From Nostoc sp. WHI (GTDB lineage Bacteria; Cyanobacteriota; Cyanobacteriia; Cyanobacteriales; Nostocaceae), in the NCBI RefSeq assembly GCF_015714725.1, contig NZ_WBKM01000340.1, forward strand, positions 1 to 62,412: a stretch of 62,412 nucleotides of DNA. The letters run 5' to 3'. This document shows positions 34,701 through 44,157 of this stretch, one piece after another. The position numbers were made by a program, and so were the translations under genes. Position 1 is the stretch's first letter; each line of letters opens with the position of its first letter. The notes below the pieces were generated by a model, which was not told the DNA's origin, searched no databases, and worked only from the letters and a program-made list of their open reading frames with translations.

Positions 34701-36515
34701 AGCAAATTCAATACTGGACTAGATCAAGGTAAGGTGCAATTAACTGGCATGGTCGATCAGGGTCTTGCCAAGCATGATGAAGCCCTATCCCAGTTGTCTA
34801 CAAACGTCTCTAGTATGGCGGTACAAGCCGCTTCTTCATCAATTCTTGGCACAATTGGGAATTTCCTGAAAGGAGTTTGGGATGGCTTTTGGGATGCGAT
34901 TGGGGATATCTTCAAAGGTATTGGTAGTTTACTTTCAAAATACTGGGAGAACCTGAAAAAAGGTGACTTTTGGACTTGGGTGATTACGATTGTTGTCGTT
35001 ATTGTTGTCGCTGTAGTGATCATCCTAGCGATCGTGTTTCCCCCATTTGGTGCTGCTCTACTTGGAGTTCTAGCTGTTGTTGGCAAAATACTGCTTTATG
35101 GTGGAATAATTATTGGTGCGATCGCAGCTTTGTATTACCTATACAAGGCGATCTTTACACCTAACGTGAGCGCCTACGAACGTGGCAAGTATGCTGGTAG
35201 GGCATTATTTGAAATTCTCTTACTCTGGCTTTCCTGGAAGGGTATTGCTAAAGGAGCTTCTACGGCTGGAAAAGCGGCAACGGCTGCACGTTTAGCAGAA
35301 CTCGTACCAGATGCTAAGTTACTAGCAAGGCTTGAGGTAATTGTCCAAGATCAAACCAAGCTGATAGAACTCCTAGAAACATGGAAGGATGCAGAAAAAC
35401 TTGCTGAAATTTTGGAAAAAGCTGGCGATGTCGGAAAAGCTGAGGCACTTCTGAAGCAGTTTGGTAATATCGAGGAACTTTGGCAAATTTTACAAAAACC
35501 AGGTGTAACGGCGGTTGATCTCGAAGACTTGCTGAAGATTCCCGGCATGAACGTAGCTGAACTTAAGGATCTGCTAAAGCTACCCGGCATGACCGTAACG
35601 GATCTCAAGGATTTGTTGAAAGTTCCCGGCATGACCGTAACGGATCTCAAAGATTTGTTAAAGGTTTCCGGCATGACTGTAACGGATCTCAAGGATTTGT
35701 TGAAAGTTCTCGGCATGACTGTAACGGATCTCCAAGATTTCTTGACCAAGCCTGGTATGACTGTAGGCAAACTCAAGGACTTGCTGAAATTACCTGGTAT
35801 GACAGCGACCGAACTCAAGAACTTCTTGACAATGCCTGGTATGACTGTAGAGCAACTTGAAAAGCTCGTGGCTCTCACAGACAATGCGCCTCAACTTAAG
35901 CGTCTCCTGCAACTGGTCACAGCAGCCGATCTTGAACTCTATATGCTGATGGCAGGAGGCAAAGGTCAAGCGGCTCGACTGACAACTCTCTTAGAGAAAG
36001 CCGCAGCATTGGGAGATGTCAAGCGAGTTGAGGATATTCTAAATTTAGCTAATGGAAATGCTGCTAGGTTCGCGAAACTGGCAGATGCTGTGCCGCTCTT
36101 TCAAGTGCCACCGCTACCAAATCCCGGTCTGACTCTACCGACACCAAAGCCTCCTTATACTGGATTATCTGCCAATGCGTCTCATTTCTTGGATCACACG
36201 TTCGAGTTTATTAATTTTCCAGCAAGGCTGAATAAGACACTCGGTACGACTTTCTGGCCACCGGGTACGTCTCCTGCAACCCTCGAAACGTGTTTGCAAG
36301 AGGTGGTTGATTTTCTAACTTCCACAACACCACCACAAGTCATCAGTTCTGGTACTCCACAATTTATTCCTATCAGTGGTTTTACTGTCCAGGTCGGTAC
36401 TCAAGGAAATCCAGCTAATTTGAAAATAGGGCAGTTCTTCCCAACGCCTGGAGGTGGAGGAATTCACTTCACGATGGATGAAATAAGGGCATTTTGGAGA
36501 TTACTGCAACCTTAA
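31707..36515 (+). CDS. large DUF4157-domain toxin-like protein
   Basis: 1,602 residues. The N-terminal part has two copies of a VNQPGDVYEQEADRVAGQVMQ segment and three 24-residue repeats rich in Glu. The DUF4157 (eCIS core) domain follows: SFGTDFSGVKIHTD..., then the zincin-like motif HELTH at 349-353. Next come a Gln/Ala-rich coiled-coil region (about 580-1030), about three membrane helices (1088-1150), then about nine 14-residue repeats of the form LKDLLKVPGMTVTD. The C-terminus (about 1450-1602) is a distinct domain. DUF4157 proteins are often effectors of contractile injection or other secretion systems, so a multi-domain polymorphic toxin is likely. No eCIS structural genes are in the window. 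Confidence 0.72.
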   Translation: MRERIGQPKKAPTASFSIPTLKEPTRNFGLNSSGASSQATSEVRCLRRQATQNLPLRHDISRISLRPQTKLTVNQPGDVYEQEADRVAGQVMQTISEPVNKQSVQREELPEEEEELQMKSLVNSDISLQREELPEEEEELQMKSLANSNISLQREELPEEEEELQMKPLTASPQAVTGVQRSNKPLTHDISRMSLRLQTRLTVNQPGDIYEQEADRVAGQVMQKMSKPGNRQSIQREALPEEELQMKSLANSITPVVQRQGGGVAATSDLETSIQQARGSGQPLADDIRQPMEQSFGTDFSGVKIHTDSRSDQLNQSVQARAFTTGQDIFFRQGEYAPESHGGKELLAHELTHVVQQNGGAVQRKILSNPETKENKIQAKALDSGQSLATELRGNPQKKTEQDNQGQSQQVDLQAKTETGESKGQVTTKKGAIADTPPSDGNGASAVNPPAAQNKDNPQKQTEQDKQGQLEQAAPKAKIDTEGQVQAVAGKGEVAGLSGTAGGQVKEAPVSNAQTEQVVHDANGKKQPTTEVKADATPKLALLTPDIAGVATQAFAPITNGVQPDTQTPQSTTDKEGSDEFAQFLQQADAQREGLLQSAEQKKQQIRAATEAQKQNAQQSISTEEKRLEEICNQAIERIEQSTARIRTQILSDRDAKVEATRTGTQNELNNLKQTVLEKQNALRKMGDNKATAITSVGQEQSQRAINVSNQKASQAQTFTNSKVQQYASSEHGSDIARGAQQMAAKATPGMQKAGDDMAQAASKGANELASSFQNGASQLAQKFNQALEEGQTKILQVQDQTISVLNQMAQESVSQLEASNNEAVTKLQAGKQNAVQQLRNSAQGAISNIDKSAENSCGEVDQATTQATGKLSNFTAEVSANLSTNQGEAGLQTVQAAQTQLSQFRKEWDAGLNRFGIDATQILQDQAKEIHDQISKQVEQAADPVQKAATDFETKGADAYSQVSQKMAETVSKATETMHQVTGEAQKELQRQISESESKFNTGLDQGKVQLTGMVDQGLAKHDEALSQLSTNVSSMAVQAASSSILGTIGNFLKGVWDGFWDAIGDIFKGIGSLLSKYWENLKKGDFWTWVITIVVVIVVAVVIILAIVFPPFGAALLGVLAVVGKILLYGGIIIGAIAALYYLYKAIFTPNVSAYERGKYAGRALFEILLLWLSWKGIAKGASTAGKAATAARLAELVPDAKLLARLEVIVQDQTKLIELLETWKDAEKLAEILEKAGDVGKAEALLKQFGNIEELWQILQKPGVTAVDLEDLLKIPGMNVAELKDLLKLPGMTVTDLKDLLKVPGMTVTDLKDLLKVSGMTVTDLKDLLKVLGMTVTDLQDFLTKPGMTVGKLKDLLKLPGMTATELKNFLTMPGMTVEQLEKLVALTDNAPQLKRLLQLVTAADLELYMLMAGGKGQAARLTTLLEKAAALGDVKRVEDILNLANGNAARFAKLADAVPLFQVPPLPNPGLTLPTPKPPYTGLSANASHFLDHTFEFINFPARLNKTLGTTFWPPGTSPATLETCLQEVVDFLTSTTPPQVISSGTPQFIPISGFTVQVGTQGNPANLKIGQFFPTPGGGGIHFTMDEIRAFWRLLQP

Positions 36516-36555
36516 TTGATACTTAATGCATGGACATTTCAAAAGGAGAGCATTG

Positions 36556-37062
36556 ATGACTGTTAAAGTAACCTTTTGTGCACAGATTCGAGAAGGAAAT
36601 GACTTTCTTTGTATTGCAGAAGACGACTTAGAAGCAAAATTTGAAGATTATCGCGAAAAATTATTCAGTAATACGGGCAATGATGGATTTATTATTATTA
36701 GTTCTCCAGAGCAACCTGATGTCCAAATTCAGGATGAACTATGGGCAATCATTCAGAATCTTTGCTTTATTGCAATTCCAGATTTAATTGCTCACAAATC
36801 TGTTGTTATCCGAATATACAATAACTATGGATATGTGAGATTAGATCCAGAAGCAGACTTGGTTCGCATTTCAGGAGACGGTCTGCCAGATGTGAGAGTA
36901 ACCCGTGCAGAGTTAATTACCAGTCTTTATGCTTGTGGGAAAAGGTTTATACAGTTTCTGCGTAAGTTAGGAGAAGATGATCCAGAGTATAAAGACATTA
37001 TAGAAGGTGTGGAAGAACACGCTAAACTAGCTCAACAGACACTAAATGAATACAAACCCTAA
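36556..37062 (+). CDS. candidate immunity protein for the DUF4157 toxin
   Basis: 168 residues, acidic and soluble, with no known motif. It starts at ATG 36556 with AAGGAG about 9 bases upstream; an upstream in-frame ATG lacks this site. It follows the toxin-like gene by 40 bases on the same strand, in the position where immunity genes of polymorphic toxins sit. The small acidic protein next to the last toxin domain is the reason for the call; direct similarity is not recognised. Confidence 0.5.
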   Translation: MTVKVTFCAQIREGNDFLCIAEDDLEAKFEDYREKLFSNTGNDGFIIISSPEQPDVQIQDELWAIIQNLCFIAIPDLIAHKSVVIRIYNNYGYVRLDPEADLVRISGDGLPDVRVTRAELITSLYACGKRFIQFLRKLGEDDPEYKDIIEGVEEHAKLAQQTLNEYKP

Positions 37063-37383
37063 GAGTGGACACTATATCCTAGAGAAGAGGCGATGTCTAA
37101 CGACAAACCGCTATGCGTCTCGCCAAAATCGAGGAACAAGCAGTGTGATCGCTGATATTATAGGCATCCAACTTCTAATAGCGATTTACGGCGCAAAACA
37201 CAACAGATTCGTTTATATTGACCAAAATTGCGCCTAACGCCTTCTATCCAAAAACGATCGCCTCATACTGGCTTGACGTAGGATAATGTGTAGGGCGATC
37301 GCACTTTTTGGTCTTATATTATTAGTCCAAAAGCCTCGGTTAATCTGAGTTATAATTCTGACAACTGGTTGAATTGCAATTCT
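37063..37383. other. intergenic region after immunity gene
   Basis: About 320 bases with repeat fragments (AGGCGATGTCTAACGACAAACCGCTATGCGTCTCGC near 37087-37122). No supportable gene. Confidence 0.4.
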
Positions 37384-37536
37384 ATGAAAGCTACTAAAAC
37401 CATTGACGCATCTGTAACGTTGCCAATTGAGCTATGCAGGCGATGGCTGCGCCAACGTCTGGGACGAACGCAGAAGATACACAGTCTCCAGCAAACTTCC
37501 AAGGATGTGTTGCAATCATTAATTGAATTTGTATAA
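37384..37536 (+). CDS. possible 50-residue protein (antitoxin-like or degraded)
   Basis: The start MKATKTIDASVTLPIELCRRWL and the end KDVLQSLIEFV resemble a short ribbon-helix-helix-style gene. The middle (RQRLGRTQKIHS) is encoded by a repeat-like stretch, CGATGGCTGCGCCAACGTCTGGGACGAACGCAG, which may be an insertion. It lacks a partner gene, so it may be debris. Confidence 0.3.
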   Translation: MKATKTIDASVTLPIELCRRWLRQRLGRTQKIHSLQQTSKDVLQSLIEFV

Positions 37537-37601
37537 GTTGAATGTAAGTAAGGAGGAGTTAAATCCCCTTAGATATTCCTCCTGCTTTCTTCAAGTTATC
37601 T

Positions 37602-40600
37602 TTAAACAGCTCGGAAGCGATTAATCTCACCTGCGAATAAGTTTGCGTAGTACAAATTGCCATCCTCTCCACTGCTGATTTGTACAGGTACCCCCACACT
37701 GGAAGCAAACCGCCGAACTGAGACAACTTTACCCTCACTATTCAATGTCAAAGCATCAATAGTTCCTCTACTGGAATCACCGACGAATAAGGCATTGTTA
37801 TAGATTGAAGAGAAAGTATTGCCTGTATAAAAGTCACCGACGATGATCGAAGCAGGATTACCAAGATGCCTGTAAGTATAAGTTGGGGCTGTAACAGGTT
37901 TGTCACTATTATAGAACTCTTGCGCTGATGCTAGATCGCTATATCTTGGTTGTTGTCGGCTGACGAGATTGCCTGCTGAATCTGTGCCACCCTCAAAGTA
38001 CGGCCACCCAAAGTTAGCTCCTGGTGTTCCGATATTCAGTTCTTCCCAAGTAAGCCAACCAACATCACCAATATAAGGTGTATTGGTGCGCTCATCAATT
38101 GTGAAGCGGAAGGGGTTACGCAAACCAAAGTTATAAACTTTGGAACGATTGCTATCAGGATCGCCAGCTTGGTAGAAAGGATTACTTGATAGACCATCAC
38201 CAGTAATCGGGTCAATCCGCAGAATTTTACCAGACAGATTATTGACATCCTGGACGCGAATTGCTCGCGGATCTCTTCCATTGTAAGAAGTGCCATCGCC
38301 AATGCTGACGAACAGGGAACCATCAGTTCCAAAACGCACAGCCCCAACTGAGTGAGATTCACTATCGGTTGCGATAAAATCCTGGATATTTTGGACTTTA
38401 TCGAGATTATTCAGATAATCCTGCAAGCTGGTAAACGGCCTGCCGGTTTCTCTGTTAAGAATTCCTGATGGTGCGAAGTCAAGGCTGACATTTGTACTGT
38501 TGTCGTCAGGACGAATAATATTATCCCAAGTGCTATTGTTGCCCAGCAGCACAACTTCGCTACCTGCGATCGCAGTCTTGTAGTCGTTGTTGGCGTCGGC
38601 TGTCACCCGAATTAGCCGCGCAGCCCGGTTCCCCTCCTTATCGGGATTGTCCAATATGCTATTGGCATTGTTCTTGGAATTGTTTGGATTAGTTTCTACT
38701 GGATCGTAGGTAAACAACAAGTAAACGTAGTTCTTGCCGTTTGGATTTTGGCCAAACTCTGGATGTACAGCGATGCTTAACAAACCGCGATCGCGCGCAT
38801 TATTTACCTGTCCAGAAATATTGATAAATGGCGTTGCTAATAATGTGCCATTGTCCAATACTCGCACTACCCCATCTTTCTGGGCAATGAACATGCGCGT
38901 ATTGTCAGGCGTCCAGTCAAAAGCTGTAGGATCAACTAAACCAGAGGCCACCGTCTCTGAAATAAAGTTACCGGGGTCATTATCGATAATACTGATAGTT
39001 GTATATGAGTCAACTAGTTGCACTCCAACTGCATTACTAAACCTCAACCTAAAGGTTTCATTTGGTTCCCCAATGGTGTCATCTATAAGAGCGATAGAAA
39101 TGTTTTTGCTTGTTTCTCCGATTGCAAAATTCAAGGTTTTAGGTGTAGCCTGACCTTGGTAGTCAAATGCACCTCTAGCAGTCACAGGCTCAGTTACGTA
39201 ATCTACTCTAGCAGCCGCCGAAGCATTACCTCGTGTAACTGTCACTATAGCAGCACCGTCACTCTCATTAACTTCTGGCTGAGTAAAGCTTAGGACAAAG
39301 CCATCGTCATCTTGAATCGTAATTCCGAGAGTTCTTTGGGTTCCTAAATTTGCTCCTTCTGACTGATCAACGACAAAACCAAAAGTTTCATTTGACTCTA
39401 TTAATGAATCATTCAGGATAGGAATGGAAACCTGTATGCTGCTTTCCCCCGCCAAAAAAGTAATTGTTTCAGCGCTTTCCGTGCCTTCACTTCCGTAGTC
39501 AACTCCTGCTGTGGCAGTACCAGCTATAGTCTGATACTTGACTGAAGATATGCCACTTAAATCACCACTTCGCAACACAGTGATGGACACACTATCATTG
39601 GATTCGTTCACAGTCGTGGCAGCTGATCCTAAGGTGATGGTCGCCTGTGAATATAGTTGAGACTGGGGAATGAATTCCTTGGTCTGAGAGTCGCTTGACC
39701 AAGCCAGTTTAGCAACGGCATCATATCTATTTTCGTAATACTCAAGTTTAATATCGTACTTCTGACCTGCAACTAGTCTGATTGAACCACTGTATTCTGT
39801 GGCAGATTGATTGACAAAGCGATTGATGATTTGCTGACCGTTGACCGTCAACCGTACACCATCATCACTAGTAGTGTAGAAGTTGTAAGTTTCACTGTAC
39901 TTAGCCTCCACCTGACCTGCCCAACGGACTGAGAAGGTATCTGCATCTGTTATTAAAGGATCTGGAGAACTCTCACCCCAGTTAAAGTTCACTGTCGCAT
40001 CTGTGCGAGTTAGCTTCAGATTGGTGAAGTCTCTGTTGTCGTAGTACTCTCCTTTGAGTCCGCTGCCATTACTAGCTATGCTGGCAGCACTATATAGTTG
40101 CGACTGGGGAATGAATTCCTTGGTCTGAGAGTCGCTTGACCAAGCCAGTTTGGCAACGGCATCATATCTATTTTCGTAATACTCAAGTTTAATATCGTAC
40201 TTCTGGCCTTTAACTAGGCTGATTGAACCACTGTATTCTGTGGCAGATTGATTGACAAAGCGATTGATGATTTGCTGACCGTTGACCGTCAACCGTACAC
40301 CATCATCACTAGTAGTGTAGAAGTTGTAAGTTTCGCTGTACTTAGCTTCCACAAAACCTGTCCAACGCACTGAAAAGGTATCTACACCTATTGTGGAAGG
40401 TTGTGGAGAACTCTCACCCCAGTTAAAGTTCACTGTCGCATCTGTGCGAGTTAGCTTCAGATTGGTGAAGTCTATGTTGTCGTAGTACTCTCCTTTGAGT
40501 CCATCTCCCTGAGAAAGCACACTGCTAGCCCGAGCGGAAATACTCGGTTGTGCCTGATCAATGGCTGCTAGAGATGATGATTGAGAATCAATTATTGGAG

Positions 40601-40646
40601 TTGTAAATGTTGGCGACAGTTGATTAAGACTTTGTAAATTAGTCAT
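37602..40646 (-). CDS. PA14/Calx-beta sugar dehydrogenase-like secreted protein
   Basis: 1,014 residues. Two PA14 domains (about 49-190 and 195-336, nearly identical) are followed by two Calx-beta domains (about 338-446 and 447-555), then a six-bladed propeller of the glucose/sorbosone dehydrogenase family (about 565-1014), with PTAFDWTPDNTRMFIAQKDG, LGLRNPFR-like (FGLRNPFRFTIDE) and GEDGNLYY motifs. Such propellers may oxidise sugars with PQQ, but the PQQ residues are not verified. PA14 and Calx-beta suggest an extracellular, calcium-dependent carbohydrate-binding protein. No classical signal peptide is visible, so type I export is possible. Confidence 0.85.
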   Translation of the reverse strand: MTNLQSLNQLSPTFTTPIIDSQSSSLAAIDQAQPSISARASSVLSQGDGLKGEYYDNIDFTNLKLTRTDATVNFNWGESSPQPSTIGVDTFSVRWTGFVEAKYSETYNFYTTSDDGVRLTVNGQQIINRFVNQSATEYSGSISLVKGQKYDIKLEYYENRYDAVAKLAWSSDSQTKEFIPQSQLYSAASIASNGSGLKGEYYDNRDFTNLKLTRTDATVNFNWGESSPDPLITDADTFSVRWAGQVEAKYSETYNFYTTSDDGVRLTVNGQQIINRFVNQSATEYSGSIRLVAGQKYDIKLEYYENRYDAVAKLAWSSDSQTKEFIPQSQLYSQATITLGSAATTVNESNDSVSITVLRSGDLSGISSVKYQTIAGTATAGVDYGSEGTESAETITFLAGESSIQVSIPILNDSLIESNETFGFVVDQSEGANLGTQRTLGITIQDDDGFVLSFTQPEVNESDGAAIVTVTRGNASAAARVDYVTEPVTARGAFDYQGQATPKTLNFAIGETSKNISIALIDDTIGEPNETFRLRFSNAVGVQLVDSYTTISIIDNDPGNFISETVASGLVDPTAFDWTPDNTRMFIAQKDGVVRVLDNGTLLATPFINISGQVNNARDRGLLSIAVHPEFGQNPNGKNYVYLLFTYDPVETNPNNSKNNANSILDNPDKEGNRAARLIRVTADANNDYKTAIAGSEVVLLGNNSTWDNIIRPDDNSTNVSLDFAPSGILNRETGRPFTSLQDYLNNLDKVQNIQDFIATDSESHSVGAVRFGTDGSLFVSIGDGTSYNGRDPRAIRVQDVNNLSGKILRIDPITGDGLSSNPFYQAGDPDSNRSKVYNFGLRNPFRFTIDERTNTPYIGDVGWLTWEELNIGTPGANFGWPYFEGGTDSAGNLVSRQQPRYSDLASAQEFYNSDKPVTAPTYTYRHLGNPASIIVGDFYTGNTFSSIYNNALFVGDSSRGTIDALTLNSEGKVVSVRRFASSVGVPVQISSGEDGNLYYANLFAGEINRFRAV

Positions 40647-42113
40647 TGAGATATATCCCTCATAGTAGTAATAAAACTAATTGCTATAATCAATGGTTCA
40701 GAATTAGTTTTATGTTGAATCTTTTGAAAGAAAAATATATTAATAGGTTAATCATAATTGATTTATTAATATATTAATTAATGCTGATGTGACATACCTT
40801 CCTATATCTCCACTAAAAGCAGATATATAGGAAAATTATGTATAACCAAAACTACTAGAGATTATTTTTAGGGCGCATTAGTCCTGATTAATCTCTATTA
40901 AAAAGGCAGAGGTCAGAAGGAATTTATTCTTTTTCTGATTGCCCAAACCGTCTGGTCTACGGTCGGTCTCCAGAGGTTTAAGATAATAGCACCAAATTAA
41001 AAATTTGGTTGCTATCGTTTAGGTGAGGTTTAAATCTCCATCTGAACAAAACCTTCTGCCTTCTGTCTTATCCAATTTTCCGAGTTTTTAATGTATGTAA
41101 ATTCAGTTTGGTTAATTTAGTTAGAAATTATAAACTACCATTCTTGAGACCTTCTAGTCTAACTGATGTACAAGTACATAAAGTTTGAGATCAACCAACG
41201 CCTAATTAGGGCAGATACATACTTAAGTGCCTGAAATATTATATCTTTACCATTATTTACGTTTAGATGTTTTTCTTGAATTAATCAATATACATTTGAA
41301 ACTACATCACGTGTTATGTCTATCTCTTTGGCAGAAATTTGTTTAAATATTCACATTAATAGATGGCTTTTTAAAGCTATCTCAAAGTTTTGATGATGTT
41401 TAAATAAAATTACTGATATCCTGAATGATCTCATATTTTTATCTGGATAAATATTAAATATATAAAATTTGTATGAAGAAATTTTATATATTTAAAGATT
41501 TCAAAAAGTACTCTTAATCCATCGCTTCATCCTAACTGTCAATTTATATTTTTGTTACACAAACTAACACAAATAAAGTAACAGCCTAAAGTTCAGTGGA
41601 TAGAAAAGTTTTGCAAAAGCCTTACCAGTCATTCATTTACACCGCTTTTTAAGTAAATACACTACTGGGTAGCACGGTATTGGCCATTGGTGTCAAATTA
41701 ACGTGAAAGCCAGTATAGAACCAGGTTTTAGAGATTGTCTCATTCCTAGTCAGAGACTGGGAATACCTACAAATACGGTTCGGTTAAGAAAAGAGACGCG
41801 ATAAATCGCCGTCTCTGCAAGCCGCCTTCCTTGCTCATGGCAGCAGCCCAATGAGGTTTTAAAGGAGTTTTAGCTTAATTGGAATCCCAGAATCATCTAC
41901 TTTTCGAGCAACCTTGTTGTTGGTGGACTATCCAGCGATCGCAATTATTCACATGAAACCCTTATTCTTTCGTTAATTTAACGAAACAGTGCTAAGTAAA
42001 AAAGCAATAACCGCAATCAACATCAAACTGGTTTAGAGCAAGAACATGCGGCATGGAAAATATTAAGATTTGTACCCTTGACTGAAAAATCACAAGTTTG
42101 ATGTTCGACATCC
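40647..42113. other. 1.5-kb AT-rich intergenic region
   Basis: The longest gap in the window. No open frame or RNA structure that I can support. It contains a run of AT-rich DNA (41080-41560), an AAAAGAGACGCGATAAATCGCCGTCTCTGCAA palindromic repeat near 41789-41820, and the TAGTCAGAGACTGGGAAT repeat near 41747-41764. Confidence 0.5.
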
Positions 42114-42169
42114 CCACTTTCCCCTAGACTAAGGGCAGCAACCTTGTTCAAACTGGCTGAGGAAAGTGG
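42114..42169 (+). promoter_or_regulatory. hairpin that would cover the mgtE ribosome binding site
   Basis: CCACTTTCC (42114-42122) is the exact complement of GGAAAGTGG (42161-42169), and the latter contains the mgtE ribosome binding site GAGGAAAG. A 38-base loop lies between them. If it forms, it blocks translation of mgtE and could be switched by Mg or another signal. It does not match the M-box I know. Confidence 0.4.
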
Positions 42170-42172
42170 ACT

Positions 42173-43573
42173 TTGACTGAGACAAACAATTTAAACTCTA
42201 CCATCCAGAATGTCTCACGCTGGGAATTGCGAGACTTAGTGCGGACTCAGCTGCAAATGCTGCTAGAAGCAGGGGACTTGCAGGCAGCAAAAGCTATTCT
42301 CGTACCTGTGCAGCCTGCGGATATTGCCGAGGCGATTGAGGGTTTACCAGAAGCAATGCACGCTTTGGCTTTTCGCTTGCTTTCTAAGAATGAGGCGATT
42401 GAGGTTTATGAATATCTCGATTACAGCGTTCAAGAACGATTAATTGGGGAACTGAAAAGTCAGGAAGTTTGCGATATTGTCGATCAAATGTCGCCCGATG
42501 ACCGAGCTAGGTTATTTGATGAATTACCAGCAAAGATCGTCAATCGCCTGCTAGAACAACTAAGTCCGGCGGAACGTCAAGCTACAGCCCAATTATTGGG
42601 TTATGAAGCTGATACTGCTGGGCGAATCATGACGCTTGAGTTAATTTCGCTGAAAGAAAACTTTACAGTATCTCAAGCCCTAGAGCGAATTCGCAACTTA
42701 GCTAATGCTAGTGAGATGATTTATTATCTTTATGTCACTGATGCGGAAAAGCGCTTAACGGGGATTGTATCGTTACGGGAGTTGGTAACATCTCAACCTG
42801 AACAAGTTATTGGCGAAAGTATGACCCGTGATGTGGTGTTTGTCCAAACTGATACAGATCAGGAAGAAGTTGCAAGATTAATCCAAAGATATGACTTTCT
42901 GGCTGTGCCTGTGGTAGATCGAGAACAGCGTCTAGTAGGTATTGTCACGGTGGATGATGTGATTGATATTCTGCAACAGGAAACCACCGAGGATATCTAT
43001 GCCTTGGGTGGTGGTGTGCAGTCGGGGGGCGACAACTATTTTCAGATGAATTTATTAGAAATTGCTCGGAAGCGGGTTGTGTGGTTATTGGTTTTACTTA
43101 TAACCAATACCATTACAGGAACGATTATTAAATCGCAAGAAGATATTTTGACAAAAGTGGTCACACTGACAGCATTTATTCCTTTGTTGACTGGTACGGG
43201 TGGTAATGTGGGTGCCCAATCTTCTACAGTGGTGATTCGCGGGATGAACACCGACGAAATCCGATCGCTTGGAGTATTGCAGGTAATCGGGCGGGAAGCG
43301 ATCGCTGGGGCATTATTGGGAGGTATGTTAGGGACGATCGCTACTGTCTGGGCTTATTTTCTGCAAGGACAATTAGAAGTAGCGATCGCTGTAGGCGTCA
43401 GTCTAGTAGCTATTTCTATTTTAGCTTCTATCTCCGGTTCAGCACTGCCGTTTTTATTTCGCTACCTCCGTTTAGATCCGGCACTAATGTCAGCACCATT
43501 CATTACCACAGCAGTTGATGTGGTAGGCGTTTTGATTTACTTCAATTTAGCGCGGGTAATTTTAAAGTTATGA
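42173..43573 (+). CDS. mgtE: magnesium transporter MgtE
   Basis: 466 residues with the standard order: an N domain (about 1-135; ADIAEAIEGLP, DIVDQMSPDDRARLFDELP), two CBS domains (about 140-275, with GIVTVDDVIDI), and a five-helix membrane part (about 290-466; PLLTGTGGNVGAQSSTVVIRG is the Mg-pore signature). The CBS/N part senses cytoplasmic Mg and closes the channel. It starts with TTG 42173, chosen for GAGGAAAG about 7 bases upstream. There is a possible leader hairpin upstream. Confidence 0.95.
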   Translation: MTETNNLNSTIQNVSRWELRDLVRTQLQMLLEAGDLQAAKAILVPVQPADIAEAIEGLPEAMHALAFRLLSKNEAIEVYEYLDYSVQERLIGELKSQEVCDIVDQMSPDDRARLFDELPAKIVNRLLEQLSPAERQATAQLLGYEADTAGRIMTLELISLKENFTVSQALERIRNLANASEMIYYLYVTDAEKRLTGIVSLRELVTSQPEQVIGESMTRDVVFVQTDTDQEEVARLIQRYDFLAVPVVDREQRLVGIVTVDDVIDILQQETTEDIYALGGGVQSGGDNYFQMNLLEIARKRVVWLLVLLITNTITGTIIKSQEDILTKVVTLTAFIPLLTGTGGNVGAQSSTVVIRGMNTDEIRSLGVLQVIGREAIAGALLGGMLGTIATVWAYFLQGQLEVAIAVGVSLVAISILASISGSALPFLFRYLRLDPALMSAPFITTAVDVVGVLIYFNLARVILKL

Positions 43574-43635
43574 AAAGAGTCATTGGTCATTTGTCATTTG
43601 TCATTAGTGAATAACAAAGTACAAATGACTAAATT

Positions 43636-43893
43636 TTACAATTCTGATGCTGTATCTGGAGCAACAATTTCGCCACCACCTAATTGTAATATCAAGTCTT
43701 GGTCAGTAATCAATCCGCTAAGTTCCTTCACTTGTAAATTCATTTCTTCACAAGCTTGTCTGAGTTCTTGGGCAAATTTATTGAGGTCTTCACCATAGCC
43801 ACATTGATAAGCAGCAGTTTCAATTCCTTGCTTGGCATTTGCTCTAGCACAATCTACTAGTTCTGTGCCATGCAGTGGTGTAAGAGATGCCAT
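43636..43893 (-). CDS. small conserved cyanobacterial protein
   Basis: 85 residues, soluble, with two Cys (DCARAN and YQCGYG) plus one in RQACEEM. It is helical in the middle (DLNKFAQELRQACEEMNLQVKELSGLI). The type is common in cyanobacteria, but the function is unknown. It is convergent with mgtE, 62 bases apart. Confidence 0.65.
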   Translation of the reverse strand: MASLTPLHGTELVDCARANAKQGIETAAYQCGYGEDLNKFAQELRQACEEMNLQVKELSGLITDQDLILQLGGGEIVAPDTASEL

Positions 43894-44157
43894 AGACGTA
43901 GTTATTCTTTCTTAAATGTTTGCTGTTGGATAGACTATCAATATTTTAACATTAATTCATCCCTCCAATGGATGACGATGAAGGTAGATTAAAAACTAAT
44001 CTTGTATGTGGCTAAAGCCACTTATCGGCTTATCCCCATGTCGCATCTTGGGGCTTGCGCCTCGTTTTTCGGTCAACCGTATTCAAGACTTTGCTAATTA
44101 AAAATTAAGTAATATAATGCATATTATTACTAATCAAAGATGATCCAGTATACATCC

